A stretch of 64,000 bases of DNA from Faecalibacterium duncaniae (GCF_010509575.1 NZ_CP048437.1:372001-436000), one strand, 5' to 3'; positions 1-8,570 are shown, counted from the first letter of the stretch. Numbers and translations are program-made. The notes: generated by a model from the letters alone, not told the origin.

Positions 1-1
1 G

Positions 2-394
2 CGCAAGTGGTATCTGCTCGACGCAACCGGCAAGAGCCTGGGTCACGTCGCTGCTGAGGCCGCTGTTCTGCTGCGCGGCAAGCAGAAGGTCAACTACACC
101 CCCAATGTCGATTGCGGCGATTACGTCGTTGTCGTCAACTGCGACAAGGCAGTTCTGACCGGCAAGAAGGCTGAGCAGAAGTTCCACATCACCCACAGCA
201 AGTACATTGGCGGCCTGAAGAAGGTCCAGTACAGCAAGCTGATGGCTGAGAACAGCGACCTGGCTATGACCTACGCTATCAAGGGCATGATCCCTTCCAA
301 CACCATCGGTGCTAAGGCTCTGACCCGTCTGCACTGCTACCAGGGTGCCGAGCACGCTCACGCAGCTCAGAAGCCCGAGAAGATCGAGTTCTAA
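2..394 (+). CDS. rplM: 50S ribosomal protein L13 (3' part)
   Basis: The open frame runs in from the window start and ends at TAA 392-394. The translation has L13 hallmarks: [12 protein letters not shown] near the start, then [16 protein letters not shown] and the C-terminal [16 protein letters not shown]. Only the first few residues are missing. L13 binds 23S rRNA early in 50S assembly. It lies 17 bases before rpsI, the usual bacterial rplM-rpsI pair, and is host chromosome rather than mobile DNA. Confidence 0.95.
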   Translation, partial: RKWYLLDATGKSLGHVAAEAAVLLRGKQKVNYTPNVDCGDYVVVVNCDKAVLTGKKAEQKFHITHSKYIGGLKKVQYSKLMAENSDLAMTYAIKGMIPSNTIGAKALTRLHCYQGAEHAHAAQKPEKIEF

Positions 395-411
395 GAAGGA
401 GGCAATCGAAC

Positions 412-810
412 ATGTACGAAACCAAACCTTATTTCTACGGCACTGGTCGTCGTAAGGATTCCGTTGCCCGCGTTCGCGTTTACACCGGCACCGGCAAGAT
501 CACCATCAACGATCGTGATATCGACAACTACTTCGGTCTGGAGACCCTGAAGCTGATCGTCCGTTCTCCGCTGGTCCTGCTGGGCCTGGAGGGCAAGTAC
601 GATGTCGTCGTCCGCGTTTCCGGCGGCGGTGTTTCCGGTCAGGCTGGCGCTATCCGCCACGGCCTGTCCCGCGCTCTGCTGCAGCAGAGCGATGAGAATC
701 GTTCTGTTCTGAAGAAGGCTGGCTTCCTGACCCGCGATCCTCGTATGAAGGAGCGTAAGAAGTACGGCCTCAAAGCCGCTCGTCGCGCACCGCAGTTCAG
801 CAAGCGATAA
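412..810 (+). CDS. rpsI: 30S ribosomal protein S9
   Basis: A 132-residue S9 protein with the [13 protein letters not shown] start, the [14 protein letters not shown] loop and the basic C-terminal tail ending QFSKR that reaches the ribosomal P site. An AGAAGGAGG ribosome binding site precedes the ATG. It is co-transcribed with rplM and followed by a strong terminator. The 3' end of rpsI is a known integration site for some ICEs and IMEs of Firmicutes, and mobile-element genes start 430 bp downstream, so this may be the attachment gene. No second copy of the rpsI end was seen in the window. Confidence 0.97.
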   Translation: MYETKPYFYGTGRRKDSVARVRVYTGTGKITINDRDIDNYFGLETLKLIVRSPLVLLGLEGKYDVVVRVSGGGVSGQAGAIRHGLSRALLQQSDENRSVLKKAGFLTRDPRMKERKKYGLKAARRAPQFSKR

Positions 811-830
811 TCTACAGCTTAATAATGCTA

Positions 831-866
831 AAAAAGCCCGGAAATACGCCATTTTCCGGGCTTTTT
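831..866 (+). terminator. Terminator of rplM-rpsI operon
   Basis: Inverted repeat AAAAAGCCCGGAAA (831-844) pairs with TTTTCCGGGCTTTTT (852-866) around a short loop; the A and T tracts let it work on both strands. It closes the ribosomal operon and separates it from the mobile element. Confidence 0.9.
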
Positions 867-1137
867 CTATGCCTGAAATCGCCTGATTCCGATGGTGAAA
901 TTTGAGGAAATTTGACTTCAAATTAACCCATTTTGATGGGTTTACCATGGGTTTACGGCCTATTTTTGAGCCTAATGGGTGGGAAAATGGGTTTACAGAA
1001 GGCCATTTTGGAGGGGAAATTAGCCCCATATCCTTGACAGATTTTCGGCAAAAATCCGGCTGAAACGGAATGAAAAACAGTGTCAGGTTCGTTTGGCGAG
1101 TTCTGACGAATTCTGCAAAAATTTAATATCAGGTATC
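867..1137. repeat. Left ICE end region with ATGGGTTTAC repeats
   Basis: No gene was seen here. ATGGGTTTAC occurs exactly three times (936-945, 947-956, 987-996), with a partial ATGGGT at 975-980. An inverted AACCCAT-tttg-ATGGGTT hairpin sits at 924-942. Clustered short direct repeats next to an element end resemble the arm-type sites bound by tyrosine integrases and excisionases; that function is inferred from position only. Confidence 0.45.
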
Positions 1138-1140
1138 CTG

Positions 1141-1199
1141 TTACATAGAGCCTTGGCTCATTCTTTGAAAACGAGAATGGGTCGAGGCTCTATTTTTTT
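1141..1199 (+). ncRNA. TTACATAG hairpin, copy A (terminator-like leader)
   Basis: TTACATAG (1141-1148) opens an almost fully paired stem: the arm from 1145 (ATAGAGCCT...CATTCT) pairs with AGAATGGG...AGGCTCTAT ending at 1192, using three G-U wobbles. A run of seven T follows. A small CAGG-tat-CCTG hairpin lies directly upstream. It sits about 45 bases before the BRO gene, so it may be an intrinsic terminator or attenuator. It is one of five places in the ICE where TTACATAG begins a hairpin. Confidence 0.55.
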
Positions 1200-1243
1200 C
1201 GCCCGAAATCCGGCGAGACAAATTTGAGCAGGAGGTAACAGGT

Positions 1244-2074
1244 ATGACGGATTTCAATCAGAAGACCCATGACACCGATGTGGGCAGTCATGGCGGACAG
1301 TCAAGGCAGATGATGGAGGTGTTTGAGAACCAGGAGTTTGGTTCGATCCGCGTGTTGCAAGAGGCGGGCAAGACCTTCTTCTGTGCAAGCGATGTGGCGA
1401 AAGCGTTGGGGTATGTGAATCCCTACGCCGCAGTGAAACGCCATTGCAGAGGCCCCCTAACGAAACGCGAGGGGGTCGTTCAGAAGGTGAATCAGTATGG
1501 AGATGCTGGAGAGCAGGTCGTTGAAATCTCCTTTATCACAGAAGGCGATGTTTACCGGCTGATCGTTCACAGCAAGCTGCCATCGGCAGAACGATTTGAA
1601 CACTGGGTGTTTGATGAAGTTCTCCCGTCCATTCGCAAGCATGGTGTGTATATGAGCGATTCCATTTTGGATCAGGTGATTCAGCATCCGGAGGTCATCT
1701 ACACACTGGCACAGGAGCTTGTAGCCGAGAGAGAGCAGCTTGAGGGTATCCGCAAACAGCTGGATGCGGCACAGCCCAAGGCAGACTACTTCGACACCTT
1801 TGTAAATTCGGAAGATTGCACCTGCATCCGGAATTTCTGTAAGGAAATCGGAATCCCAGAGAAGACGGCAGTAGCTCTCTTACTGGATCACCGCTATCTG
1901 TACCGCAGTCCAAGCGGCTGGCTGATGCCTTTTGCAGACAAATCTGCAAGGGGCTATTTTATTGTCCGGGATTGCTACGGCAGAAGTGGAAAACTGGTGC
2001 AGCAGACGAGAGTGACCTGCAAGGGAAAGAATCATCTCTTTAAGTTGTTTAAGAAATGGGGTGTGATCGAATGA
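1244..2074 (+). CDS. BRO-family phage-type antirepressor
   Basis: A 276-residue DNA-binding protein. Residues about 24-130 are a Bro-N domain (FGSIRV, FCASDVAKALGY, EHWVFDEVLPSIRKHG). A coiled stretch follows (about 150-175), then a KilA-C/ANT-like C-terminal domain. Phage relatives lift repression of lytic genes; here it is the first ICE gene and may act in the excision or replication switch, which is inference. AGGAGG at 1231-1236 supports the ATG. Its stop overlaps the next small gene (ATGA). Confidence 0.85.
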   Translation: MTDFNQKTHDTDVGSHGGQSRQMMEVFENQEFGSIRVLQEAGKTFFCASDVAKALGYVNPYAAVKRHCRGPLTKREGVVQKVNQYGDAGEQVVEISFITEGDVYRLIVHSKLPSAERFEHWVFDEVLPSIRKHGVYMSDSILDQVIQHPEVIYTLAQELVAEREQLEGIRKQLDAAQPKADYFDTFVNSEDCTCIRNFCKEIGIPEKTAVALLLDHRYLYRSPSGWLMPFADKSARGYFIVRDCYGRSGKLVQQTRVTCKGKNHLFKLFKKWGVIE

Positions 2075-2238
2075 CGCTTTTTACAGAGGGACGCCTTCAG
2101 GCGTTTGAACGCATGATGCAGGATACCGGCAAATACCATCGACGGGAGGACAGCGAAGATCGTCCGCGCAAATGTCCGAAGAAAAAAACGGAGCCTGCGA
2201 AAAAGGATGGTGAGCACCATGCCGGTATTCAGGGTTGA
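2071..2238 (+). CDS. Small basic protein, unknown
   Basis: A 55-residue, lysine/arginine-rich, hydrophilic protein whose ATG overlaps the BRO stop codon (ATGA), so translation is probably coupled; the in-frame ATG at 2056 lies inside the BRO gene and is less likely. No domain was recognised. It overlaps the start of the replication gene by about 20 bases. Confidence 0.5.
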   Translation: MTLFTEGRLQAFERMMQDTGKYHRREDSEDRPRKCPKKKTEPAKKDGEHHAGIQG

Positions 2239-2893
2239 GAAAAACAGCAATTACACAACGATGTGCAATTACCACCTGCGGGATCAGGGTCTCAGCCTGA
2301 AAGGAAAAGGACTTCTCTCCATGCTGCTTAGTTTACCGGACACATGGAACTATTCGGTACGGGGGTTATCTTCGATTACGCCGGATGGCGTAGATGGAGT
2401 GCTTACGGCTCTGAAGGAGCTGGAGCGTCTTGGGTATCTGGAAAGGAACCAGCAGCGTGAGAGTAACGGTCGGATGGGCAGAGCGGAGTATGTGATTTAT
2501 GAGATGCCAAGGAAAAAGCCGTGTTCGGAATCACCGTGTACGGAAAAGCCGTATGCGGTAAATCCGGATACGGACACACCGGTTACGGAAAATCCCGCGC
2601 AATTAAGTACTAATAGAACAAGTACTAAAACAATCAATAAAAGAGAGAAGAAGGAAATCCAACACCGGTATGGCTCATACGAAAATGTCCTTCTTTCTGA
2701 CACGGAATACGGCAAGCTCCGGCAGGAGTTCCCAGGAGATTATCAGATGCGAGTGGAACGGCTCTCTGAGTATATGGCTTCCACCGGCAGGAGCTACAAA
2801 AATCACCTTGCCACAATCCGGAGCTGGGCAAAGAGAGAAAAGCCGAAGTATAACCCGGCAGACTACACATTTGAGGAAGGAGACAGCCTATGA
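2219..2893 (+). CDS. Replication initiator-like winged-helix protein
   Basis: About 224 residues from ATG 2219 (MPVFRVEKNSNYT). The N-terminal half (NYHLRDQGLSLKGKG, LPDTWNYSVRGL, then a helix-turn-helix ending LERLGYLER) is the winged-helix fold common to rep/replisome-organizer proteins of Tn1549-like ICEs. Residues about 100-126 are five tandem P-x-T-E-x-type pentapeptides encoded by 15-bp DNA repeats, followed by an AT-rich stretch, suggesting the origin lies inside the gene. The C-terminal part resembles a helicase-loader interaction domain. It overlaps dnaC by four bases (ATGA). An upstream in-frame ATG at 2207 is possible. Confidence 0.75.
   Translation: MPVFRVEKNSNYTTMCNYHLRDQGLSLKGKGLLSMLLSLPDTWNYSVRGLSSITPDGVDGVLTALKELERLGYLERNQQRESNGRMGRAEYVIYEMPRKKPCSESPCTEKPYAVNPDTDTPVTENPAQLSTNRTSTKTINKREKKEIQHRYGSYENVLLSDTEYGKLRQEFPGDYQMRVERLSEYMASTGRSYKNHLATIRSWAKREKPKYNPADYTFEEGDSL
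2519..2640 (+). other. Candidate ICE replication origin (iterons plus AT-rich stretch)
   Basis: Five tandem 15-bp units start at 2519, 2534, 2549, 2564 and 2579, with consensus near CCGTGTACGGAAAAT, whose core CCGTGTACGG is almost palindromic. They are followed by AT-rich DNA (2600-2640) containing AAGTACTAA twice. Iterons next to an AT-rich unwinding region inside the initiator gene is the arrangement of many theta-replicating RepA_N-type replicons. Origin function is inferred. Confidence 0.5.
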
Positions 2894-3735
2894 GCGACAT
2901 GGTGCCTGAAGTATTGAATGCGGCGTTGGATTCGCTCTTTACGCCGAAAGAACCCGGAGAGCAGGAATACCAGGGCGTGGACGGACTGCTGTATTGCCGG
3001 AACTGTCATACTCCGGTGCAGTGCAGGGTAAAGCTCTGGGGCAGAGACAAGATTGTTCCCTGCCTTTGCAGATGCCAGCAGGAAGCGATGGCGGAAAAGA
3101 AACGCCAGGATGAACTGGTGGAGCGGCAGCGTAAAATCAGGCAGCTGAAAGCAACTGGGATTCAGGAAAAGCATCTTCTGGAATGGAATTTTGGCGTTGC
3201 AGAAGACAACAAGGACATCCAGATGGCAAAACGTTATGTGGAGCAGTGGAAAAAGGTCAAGGCTGAAAACCTTGGCCTTTTGTTATGGGGAGATGTCGGA
3301 ACCGGAAAGTCCTTTGTGGCGGCATGTATAGCAAATGCGCTGCTGGATCAGGGCATTCCGGTTTTGATGACGAACTTCTCCAAAATCCTGAACCAGATGG
3401 GTGCCATGTATTCGGAAGAACGATACCGGTATATCGCTTCGTTTTCCAACTATTCTTTGCTGATTCTGGATGATCTGGGAATTGAGCGCAGCACCGAATA
3501 TGCGCTGGAGCAGGTCTACGCTGTCATTGATGAGCGGTATAAGTCCGGGCTTCCGGTCATTATCACAACCAATCTGAAAATTGCAGAAATCCGCAATCCG
3601 CAGGATGTGGCATACGCCCGGATTTACAGCAGGATTCTGGAAATGTGTACGCCGGTGCGAATCAGCGGAGAGGACCGCAGAAAGAGCATTGGAAAAGAAA
3701 AACAGCAGGTCGTTAAGGAGGTACTTGATCTATGA
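2890..3735 (+). CDS. DnaC/IstB-like AAA+ helicase loader
   Basis: 281 residues. A Cys-rich N-terminal region (C36, C39, C58, C60, C62) probably binds zinc. An AAA+ ATPase core follows with Walker A GDVGTGKS (134-141) and Walker B LLILDDLG (190-197). It resembles DnaC/DnaI loaders that place the replicative helicase at an origin, and its position after the rep gene fits ICE replication. IstB of IS21 is related but no IstA is present. Confidence 0.88.
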   Translation: MSDMVPEVLNAALDSLFTPKEPGEQEYQGVDGLLYCRNCHTPVQCRVKLWGRDKIVPCLCRCQQEAMAEKKRQDELVERQRKIRQLKATGIQEKHLLEWNFGVAEDNKDIQMAKRYVEQWKKVKAENLGLLLWGDVGTGKSFVAACIANALLDQGIPVLMTNFSKILNQMGAMYSEERYRYIASFSNYSLLILDDLGIERSTEYALEQVYAVIDERYKSGLPVIITTNLKIAEIRNPQDVAYARIYSRILEMCTPVRISGEDRRKSIGKEKQQVVKEVLDL

Positions 3736-3878
3736 AGTGCAAGGCAAAAAAGGCGTTTTTCGCAGGTAAGAATGACATCTATCACCGCTGGAAGGAGGTT
3801 AAGAAGCTGAATGGCAAAAGCAAAAACCAGTATTACAACAGAAAACCGCAGTGGCTCAGCTGCCGACGCTGCGGCTAA
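3732..3878 (+). CDS. Small CxxC protein, unknown
   Basis: A 48-residue ORF whose ATG overlaps the dnaC stop and whose 3' half overlaps the start of parB in another frame. It is very basic (MKCKAKKAFF start, WKEVKKLNGKSKN) and ends in a CRRCG zinc-knuckle-like motif. Spacing and overlap fit a real coupled gene, but no family was recognised. Confidence 0.45.
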   Translation: MKCKAKKAFFAGKNDIYHRWKEVKKLNGKSKNQYYNRKPQWLSCRRCG

Positions 3879-4719
3879 GGAGAAGCGGACGGAGATGCCG
3901 CTTTCTGACCTGCATCCTTTTGAAGGGCATCCCTTTAAGGTGCTGGATGACGAGCTGATGGAACAGACCGTAGAGAGCATCAAGCAGATCGGTGTGGTAT
4001 CACCACTGATTGTCCGACCTGACCCGGAAGGCGGATTTGAAATTCTTTCAGGACACCGCAGACTTCATGCGGCGCAGCTGGCAGGTTTGGAGACTGTGCC
4101 GGTCATCGTCAAGGAAATGGACGATGATGCAGCAATCATCTTTATGGTGGACAGCAACTTGCAGCGGGAGAATATTCTTCCCAGCGAGAGAGCGTTTTCC
4201 TACAAGATGAAGTTGGAGGCGATGAAACATCAGGGTCAGAGAAAAGATTTGACTTCGGAGCAATTTGCACCGAAGTTGTCTACGGAGATTATTGGTGAAG
4301 CTGTTGGAATGAGTAAGGATACGGTTAAACGCTATATCCGCCTTACCAACCTGATTCCTGAAATTTTGGATATGGTGGATGAGAAGAAAATCGCCTTTAA
4401 TCCGGCGGTGGAGTTGTCTTACCTGAAACCGTCTGAACAGAAGGAATTTCTGGAGGCAATGGACTATGCACAGGCATCTCCATCCCTGTCGCAGGCACAG
4501 CGGCTGAAGAAGCTCTCACAGGAGGGCGGCTGCACGTTGGATGCCATGTGTGAAGTGATGAATGAAATCAAAAAGGATGAGCTTGACCATGTGACGATTA
4601 AAAACGAGGTTCTTCGGAAGTATTTCCCGAAATCCTATACGCCGAAGCAGATGCAGGACACGATTATCCGGCTGCTGGAAAAATGGCAGCGAAGTAAACA
4701 ACGAGATATGGAACGATGA
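3811..4719 (+). CDS. ParB/Noc-like partition protein
   Basis: 302 residues. The ParB/Srx CTPase domain has LSDLHPFEGHPF, GGFEILSGHRRLHAA (GHRR at 81-84) and NLQREN (117-121). A helix-turn-helix follows at about 150-178 (IIGEAVGMSKDTVKRYIRL). The C-terminal half is helical. No ParA was found nearby, so it may work with a host ParA or act as a regulator or Noc-like protein rather than in classical partition. An AAGGAGG site precedes the start. Confidence 0.88.
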   Translation: MAKAKTSITTENRSGSAADAAAKEKRTEMPLSDLHPFEGHPFKVLDDELMEQTVESIKQIGVVSPLIVRPDPEGGFEILSGHRRLHAAQLAGLETVPVIVKEMDDDAAIIFMVDSNLQRENILPSERAFSYKMKLEAMKHQGQRKDLTSEQFAPKLSTEIIGEAVGMSKDTVKRYIRLTNLIPEILDMVDEKKIAFNPAVELSYLKPSEQKEFLEAMDYAQASPSLSQAQRLKKLSQEGGCTLDAMCEVMNEIKKDELDHVTIKNEVLRKYFPKSYTPKQMQDTIIRLLEKWQRSKQRDMER

Positions 4720-4732
4720 GAAGGAGATTTTT

Positions 4733-5239
4733 ATGATGATGAACTTTAAGAAGAATCAGAACAACGCAGTGTGCAGCATGGATTGCAAGAACTGCCCGCA
4801 CGGTGCATCGCAGCCCAATCCGATGGATGATCCCATGTTTGAGAAGTCCATTGCGATGCTTCATAACTGGCTGATGCTGGAGGCAATCCGTGAAGATCAC
4901 CCGAAGGAGCGCATTGTGATGGTGATCCTGCCGGGGGCTGGCGGCGAACTCCTGACCGAGGATGGCAGTCGAGACATCTTTGAGGATGTTTACGATGAGA
5001 TGGAGGCTGATCTGGTGGCAGATGGGGAACTGCTTCTCCATTATGATAAGAGCGATGTGATCGAGACTGACAGAACCCGCTATCTGTTGGGAGCTGCGGA
5101 GGTTTCGGAAATCGACCAGAACGGCAACGAATGCAGCATCAATCTGTTTACGCTGGAACGCACCATCGACTATGTGAACGAGAACCTGACGGTGGTTTCC
5201 ATTGGCGGCGAGTTGGTTCCGGCACTGCGCCTGATCTAA
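4733..5239 (+). CDS. Conserved ICE protein, unknown
   Basis: 168 residues, acidic, with an N-terminal Cys cluster (CSMDCKNCPHG) that may bind metal. No catalytic motif was recognised. It sits between parB and the DUF3846 gene with short gaps and a GAAGGAG ribosome binding site, so it belongs to the same operon. Translation can begin at any of three consecutive ATG codons. Confidence 0.6.
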   Translation: MMMNFKKNQNNAVCSMDCKNCPHGASQPNPMDDPMFEKSIAMLHNWLMLEAIREDHPKERIVMVILPGAGGELLTEDGSRDIFEDVYDEMEADLVADGELLLHYDKSDVIETDRTRYLLGAAEVSEIDQNGNECSINLFTLERTIDYVNENLTVVSIGGELVPALRLI

Positions 5240-5249
5240 GGAGGTGCCT

Positions 5250-5885
5250 ATGAAGAAATTTGATGTGGAGATTACAGAGACTCTCCAGAGAAAGGTTTCC
5301 GTGGAAGCTGCCTCACAGGAAGATGCGGAACGCATGGTGACGCAGGCGTGGAACAATCAGGACTATGTTCTGGATTCCGGCGATTTCACCGGTGTGGATT
5401 TCAAGACCGTGGGAGAACATGAATTGGCAGAGACCAGGACAATGGATGTGCTGCTGGTACAGCCCAATGCCTATCCGAAGAAAATCAGTGTTGGCACGGA
5501 GCTGGAAGATTTGCAGGCCATGGTCGGCGGCGATATTGAAGTCACCTATCCATTTGAGGATGAAGTGGCCATTATTCTGAATGAATCCGGCAAAATCAAT
5601 GGTCTGCCGCTGAACCGTGCGATTTACACCGAAGACGGGGATATGCAGGACATTTATGCCGGTGATTTTCTGGTGGTAGGGCTGACAGAGGATGACTTTG
5701 GTTCTCTGACTTCGGAGCAGATGCAGAAATTTGAGGAGCAGTTCCATCAGCCCCAGATGTTCGTTCGTATGGGGCGCAGCATCATGGCGATTCCGGTTCC
5801 GGATGACATGGTGAAGAAGATGGAGGAAAAGGCTGCAAAGCCCCAAGAAAAGAGTAAACCGGCACCGGACCGGGACAGTTTGTAA
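5250..5885 (+). CDS. DpnD/PcfM-like and DUF3846 protein
   Basis: About 211 residues from ATG 5250, preceded by AAGGAGGTG. Residues 1-60 (KKFDVEITETLQRKVSVEA...) resemble the DpnD/PcfM-like domain. Residues about 65-150 match DUF3846 (LLVQPNAYPKKISVG, GLPLNRAIY, DIYAGDFLVVGL). Such proteins are common in conjugative elements; their biochemical role is unknown. An in-frame GTG at 5244 falls inside the ribosome binding site and is unlikely. Confidence 0.7.
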   Translation: MKKFDVEITETLQRKVSVEAASQEDAERMVTQAWNNQDYVLDSGDFTGVDFKTVGEHELAETRTMDVLLVQPNAYPKKISVGTELEDLQAMVGGDIEVTYPFEDEVAIILNESGKINGLPLNRAIYTEDGDMQDIYAGDFLVVGLTEDDFGSLTSEQMQKFEEQFHQPQMFVRMGRSIMAIPVPDDMVKKMEEKAAKPQEKSKPAPDRDSL

Positions 5886-5903
5886 GGAAGGAGGCGGAGA
5901 TTC

Positions 5904-6386
5904 ATGCAGGAAGAAGTTGAAAATCGTACCGTCAATCTGGCAATCAGTACCACGAAACTGACATTTCGCACTATCGTGAATGGCTATAATGCGTGGAAAC
6001 GGCACCATCAGGCAAAGGCGGCTCAGAAATCAGCGCAGATGCCGCTTGGAAAGCAGAGCATCAAAGAACTGATCGGTCAGAATCAGGGAGTCAGCAGTAT
6101 CCCCATTGAGAAAACGGATTTGAAAGGCTTTGAACAGGTGGCGCGGAAATACGGTGTGGATTATGCCATTACGAAAGACCAAAATGTGATTCCACCCAAG
6201 TACACGGTGTTCTTTAAGGCGAAGGATGCGGATGCACTGACTTCCGCTTTTGAGGAATTCACCAACCGCAAGCTGAAAGCAAAGGAAAAACCGAGTGTTC
6301 TGGAGCAGCTTAACAAGCTCAAAGAACTGGTGGCTGCAATTCTGCCGGATAAGGTTCGTCACAAAAGTCAGGAGCGTGATCTATGA
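5904..6386 (+). CDS. pcfB: PcfB/DUF3801 conjugation protein
   Basis: 160 residues. The PcfB family feature is the C-terminal half with YTVFFKAKDADALTSAFEEF; the N-terminal part has a long helix. PcfB works with the coupling protein and relaxase in pCF10-type conjugation. The stop overlaps the virD4 start (ATGA at 6383-6386), the usual pcfB-pcfC pairing. Confidence 0.82.
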   Translation: MQEEVENRTVNLAISTTKLTFRTIVNGYNAWKRHHQAKAAQKSAQMPLGKQSIKELIGQNQGVSSIPIEKTDLKGFEQVARKYGVDYAITKDQNVIPPKYTVFFKAKDADALTSAFEEFTNRKLKAKEKPSVLEQLNKLKELVAAILPDKVRHKSQERDL

Positions 6387-8140
6387 GTAATAAGACCAAG
6401 AAGCTGCTGATCCTGAACCTGCCGTACTTCATTGCCGGTCTTGTATGTACCAATCTGGGAGAAGCGTGGAGAATTGCCGAGGGCGCAGACATGTCTGAAA
6501 AGCTCCTCGGCTTTCTTTCTGCCCTGGGTGCAGCATTTTCCAACCCGATGCCAAGTCTGCATCCGCTGGATTTGCTGATTGGTGTGTGCTGCGGAGCGGG
6601 TCTGCGGCTTGCTGTGTATCTGAAAGGCAAAAATGCCAAGAAATATCGTCATGGTATGGAGTATGGCTCTGCCCGGTGGGGTACGCAGAAAGACATCGAA
6701 CCGTTTGAAGATCCAGTGTTTGCAAACAATGTGATTCTGACCCGGACGGAGCGGCTGATGATGGGCAATCGCCCGAAGAATCCGGCAAATGCCAGAAACA
6801 AAAATGTGCTTGTGGTCGGCGGTTCCGGCAGCGGTAAGACGAGATTTTGGCTTAAACCCAACCTTTTACAATGTCACAGTTCCTACGTGGTCACTGACCC
6901 GAAAGGTGATATCGTAATCGACTGCGGCCAAGCCCTTTTGAAGAACGGATACAGTATCCGGATTTTCAATACTATCAATTTCAGAAAGTCGATGCATTAT
7001 AATCCCTTCGCGTATATTCACAGCGAAAAGGATATTTTGAAGCTGACCACAACCCTCATTGCCAACACTAAAGGGGACGGCAAGGCCGGTGACGAATTCT
7101 GGACGAAGGCAGAGACCTTGCTGTATTGTGCTTTGATTGGTTATATCCATTATGAGGCACCGCTGGAAGAGCAGAACTTTGCAACGCTGATTGAATTTCT
7201 GAACGCGATGGAAGTGCGCGAGGATGATGAAACCTTTCAGAATCCAGTGGATCAGATGTTTGAAGCTCTGAAAAAGAAAAAACCGAACCACTTTGCTGTC
7301 CGCCAATATGCCAAGTTCAAGCTGGCGGCGGGCAAGACCTTAAAGTCGATTCTGGTGAGCTGCGGTGCACGTCTGGCTCCCTTCGATATTGAGGAAGTCC
7401 GCGATATCACCATGTACGATGAGCTGTCGCTGGATACGGTGGGAGATAAGAAAACGGCTCTGTTCCTCATTATGAGCGATACAGACCCGACTTTTAATTT
7501 CCTGATTTCGATGATCTATACACAGCTGTTTAACCTGCTGTGCGAGAAAGCGGATGATATTTACGGGGGCAGATTGCCGGTGCATGTGCGCTGCCTGATT
7601 GATGAGTGTGCGAACATTGGTCAGATTCCAAATCTGGAAAAGCTGGTAGCCACCATCCGATCAAGAGAAATCTCGGCATGTCTGGTACTTCAGGCACAGA
7701 GCCAGTTGAAGGCAATCTACAAGGACAATGCCGATACCATCATCGGCAATATGGATTCTCGTATTTTCCTTGGCGGTTCGGAGCCGACTACGCTGAAAGA
7801 GCTGAATCAGGCATTGGGAAAAGAAACGATTGATCTGTACAACACTTCCGATACCAGAGGCAACAGCCCATCTTACGGCACCAATTACCAAAAGGTTGGG
7901 CATGACCTGGCTTCGGTGGATGAACTGGCTGTGCTGGATGGCGGAAAGTGCATTTTGCAGCTGCGCGGTGTCAGACCGTTCAAGTCAGATAAATACGATC
8001 TGACCCAGCATCCGAACTACAAGCTCACTGCCGGTGCTGATAAGAAAAACACGTTCAGCATCGAGACGTTTCTCGATCATCGGCTGAAGCTCAAGCCCGG
8101 TGATAAGTACGAAGTAGTTGATGCAGATCATGCCAAATAA
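6383..8140 (+). CDS. VirD4/TraG-type coupling protein
   Basis: 585 residues. Two N-terminal membrane segments (about 8-25 and 62-80) precede the cytoplasmic ATPase. Walker A is GGSGSGKT (146-153); conserved VTDPKGDIV follows, and the Walker B region is LIDECANIG (near 412). The protein brings the relaxase-DNA complex to the secretion channel and powers transfer. It overlaps pcfB and precedes the maff2/trbL/virB4 block. It is intact, so the nested IME does not interrupt it. Confidence 0.93.
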   Translation: MSNKTKKLLILNLPYFIAGLVCTNLGEAWRIAEGADMSEKLLGFLSALGAAFSNPMPSLHPLDLLIGVCCGAGLRLAVYLKGKNAKKYRHGMEYGSARWGTQKDIEPFEDPVFANNVILTRTERLMMGNRPKNPANARNKNVLVVGGSGSGKTRFWLKPNLLQCHSSYVVTDPKGDIVIDCGQALLKNGYSIRIFNTINFRKSMHYNPFAYIHSEKDILKLTTTLIANTKGDGKAGDEFWTKAETLLYCALIGYIHYEAPLEEQNFATLIEFLNAMEVREDDETFQNPVDQMFEALKKKKPNHFAVRQYAKFKLAAGKTLKSILVSCGARLAPFDIEEVRDITMYDELSLDTVGDKKTALFLIMSDTDPTFNFLISMIYTQLFNLLCEKADDIYGGRLPVHVRCLIDECANIGQIPNLEKLVATIRSREISACLVLQAQSQLKAIYKDNADTIIGNMDSRIFLGGSEPTTLKELNQALGKETIDLYNTSDTRGNSPSYGTNYQKVGHDLASVDELAVLDGGKCILQLRGVRPFKSDKYDLTQHPNYKLTAGADKKNTFSIETFLDHRLKLKPGDKYEVVDADHAK

Positions 8141-8196
8141 GTTTGTTCCGGTGACGAAGATGTCATGGGTACGCTGCTGGTAACAGAATAAGATAA

Positions 8197-8293
8197 GGGG
8201 CGGCGAGCTGCCGCCTCTTTACATAGCCAGGTTTCTGATTGGGATTGGAGACCTGGCTATATGTTTGCCCATTTGCAGGTGCACATGCAGATG
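8197..8293 (+). ncRNA. TTACATAG RNA-like module, copy B (before maff2)
   Basis: Three successive hairpins. First GGGGCGGC-gagct-GCCGCCTC (8197-8217). Then TTTACATAG with a stem CATAGCCAGGTTTC / GAGACCTGGCTAT (8222-8260). Last CATTTGCA / TGCAGATG (8270-8293) with loop GGTGCACA, which contains the self-complementary GTGCAC. Copy C, 11.7 kb away beyond the IME, has the same order, the identical 13-mer GCAGGTGCACATG and nearly the same spacing (54 versus 52 bases from ACATAG). Helix conservation with G-U changes argues for a structured RNA. The function is unknown. Confidence 0.6.
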
Positions 8294-8348
8294 GAAAATC
8301 ACTATTCATTAGCCCGCAAGGGCGCATCGTACAAGGAGGTACACATTT

Positions 8349-8507
8349 ATGGCATTTTTCAACAGCGCAGTAACCGTTCTTCAGACTCTTGTCATCGCAC
8401 TGGGTGCCGGTCTCGGCATCTGGGGAGCCATCAACCTGCTGGAGGGCTACGGCAACGACAACCCCGGTGCCAAATCCCAGGGTATGAAACAGTTTATGGC
8501 TAATTAA
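8349..8507 (+). pseudogene. maff2 small membrane protein, 5' part cut by IME
   Basis: The ATG follows AAGGAGG. The product begins MAFFNSAVTVLQTL and has a hydrophobic segment (residues 10-33) then EGYGNDNPGAKSQG, as in Maff2-family proteins placed between virD4 and trbL in these ICEs. After codon 48 the reading runs into IME DNA, which supplies FMAN and a stop, giving 52 residues. The remaining 23 codons lie at 19788-19859. Joined, the gene would encode 71 residues with two membrane segments. The truncated form may be made but lacks the second segment. Confidence 0.88.
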
Positions 8508-8570
8508 AGGGAACAAAAAGAAAGGAAAAGCACAATCCAGACGGTATCAGCGGCAGGATACAAGAATAAA

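Noticed and set aside
391..1029. 212-codon minus-strand frame across rpsI
   Set aside because: Antisense to rpsI and runs through its terminator; no recognisable domain.
2890..3735. IstB of an IS21 element
   Set aside because: No IstA transposase and no terminal repeats; context of rep and parB fits a DnaC-like loader.
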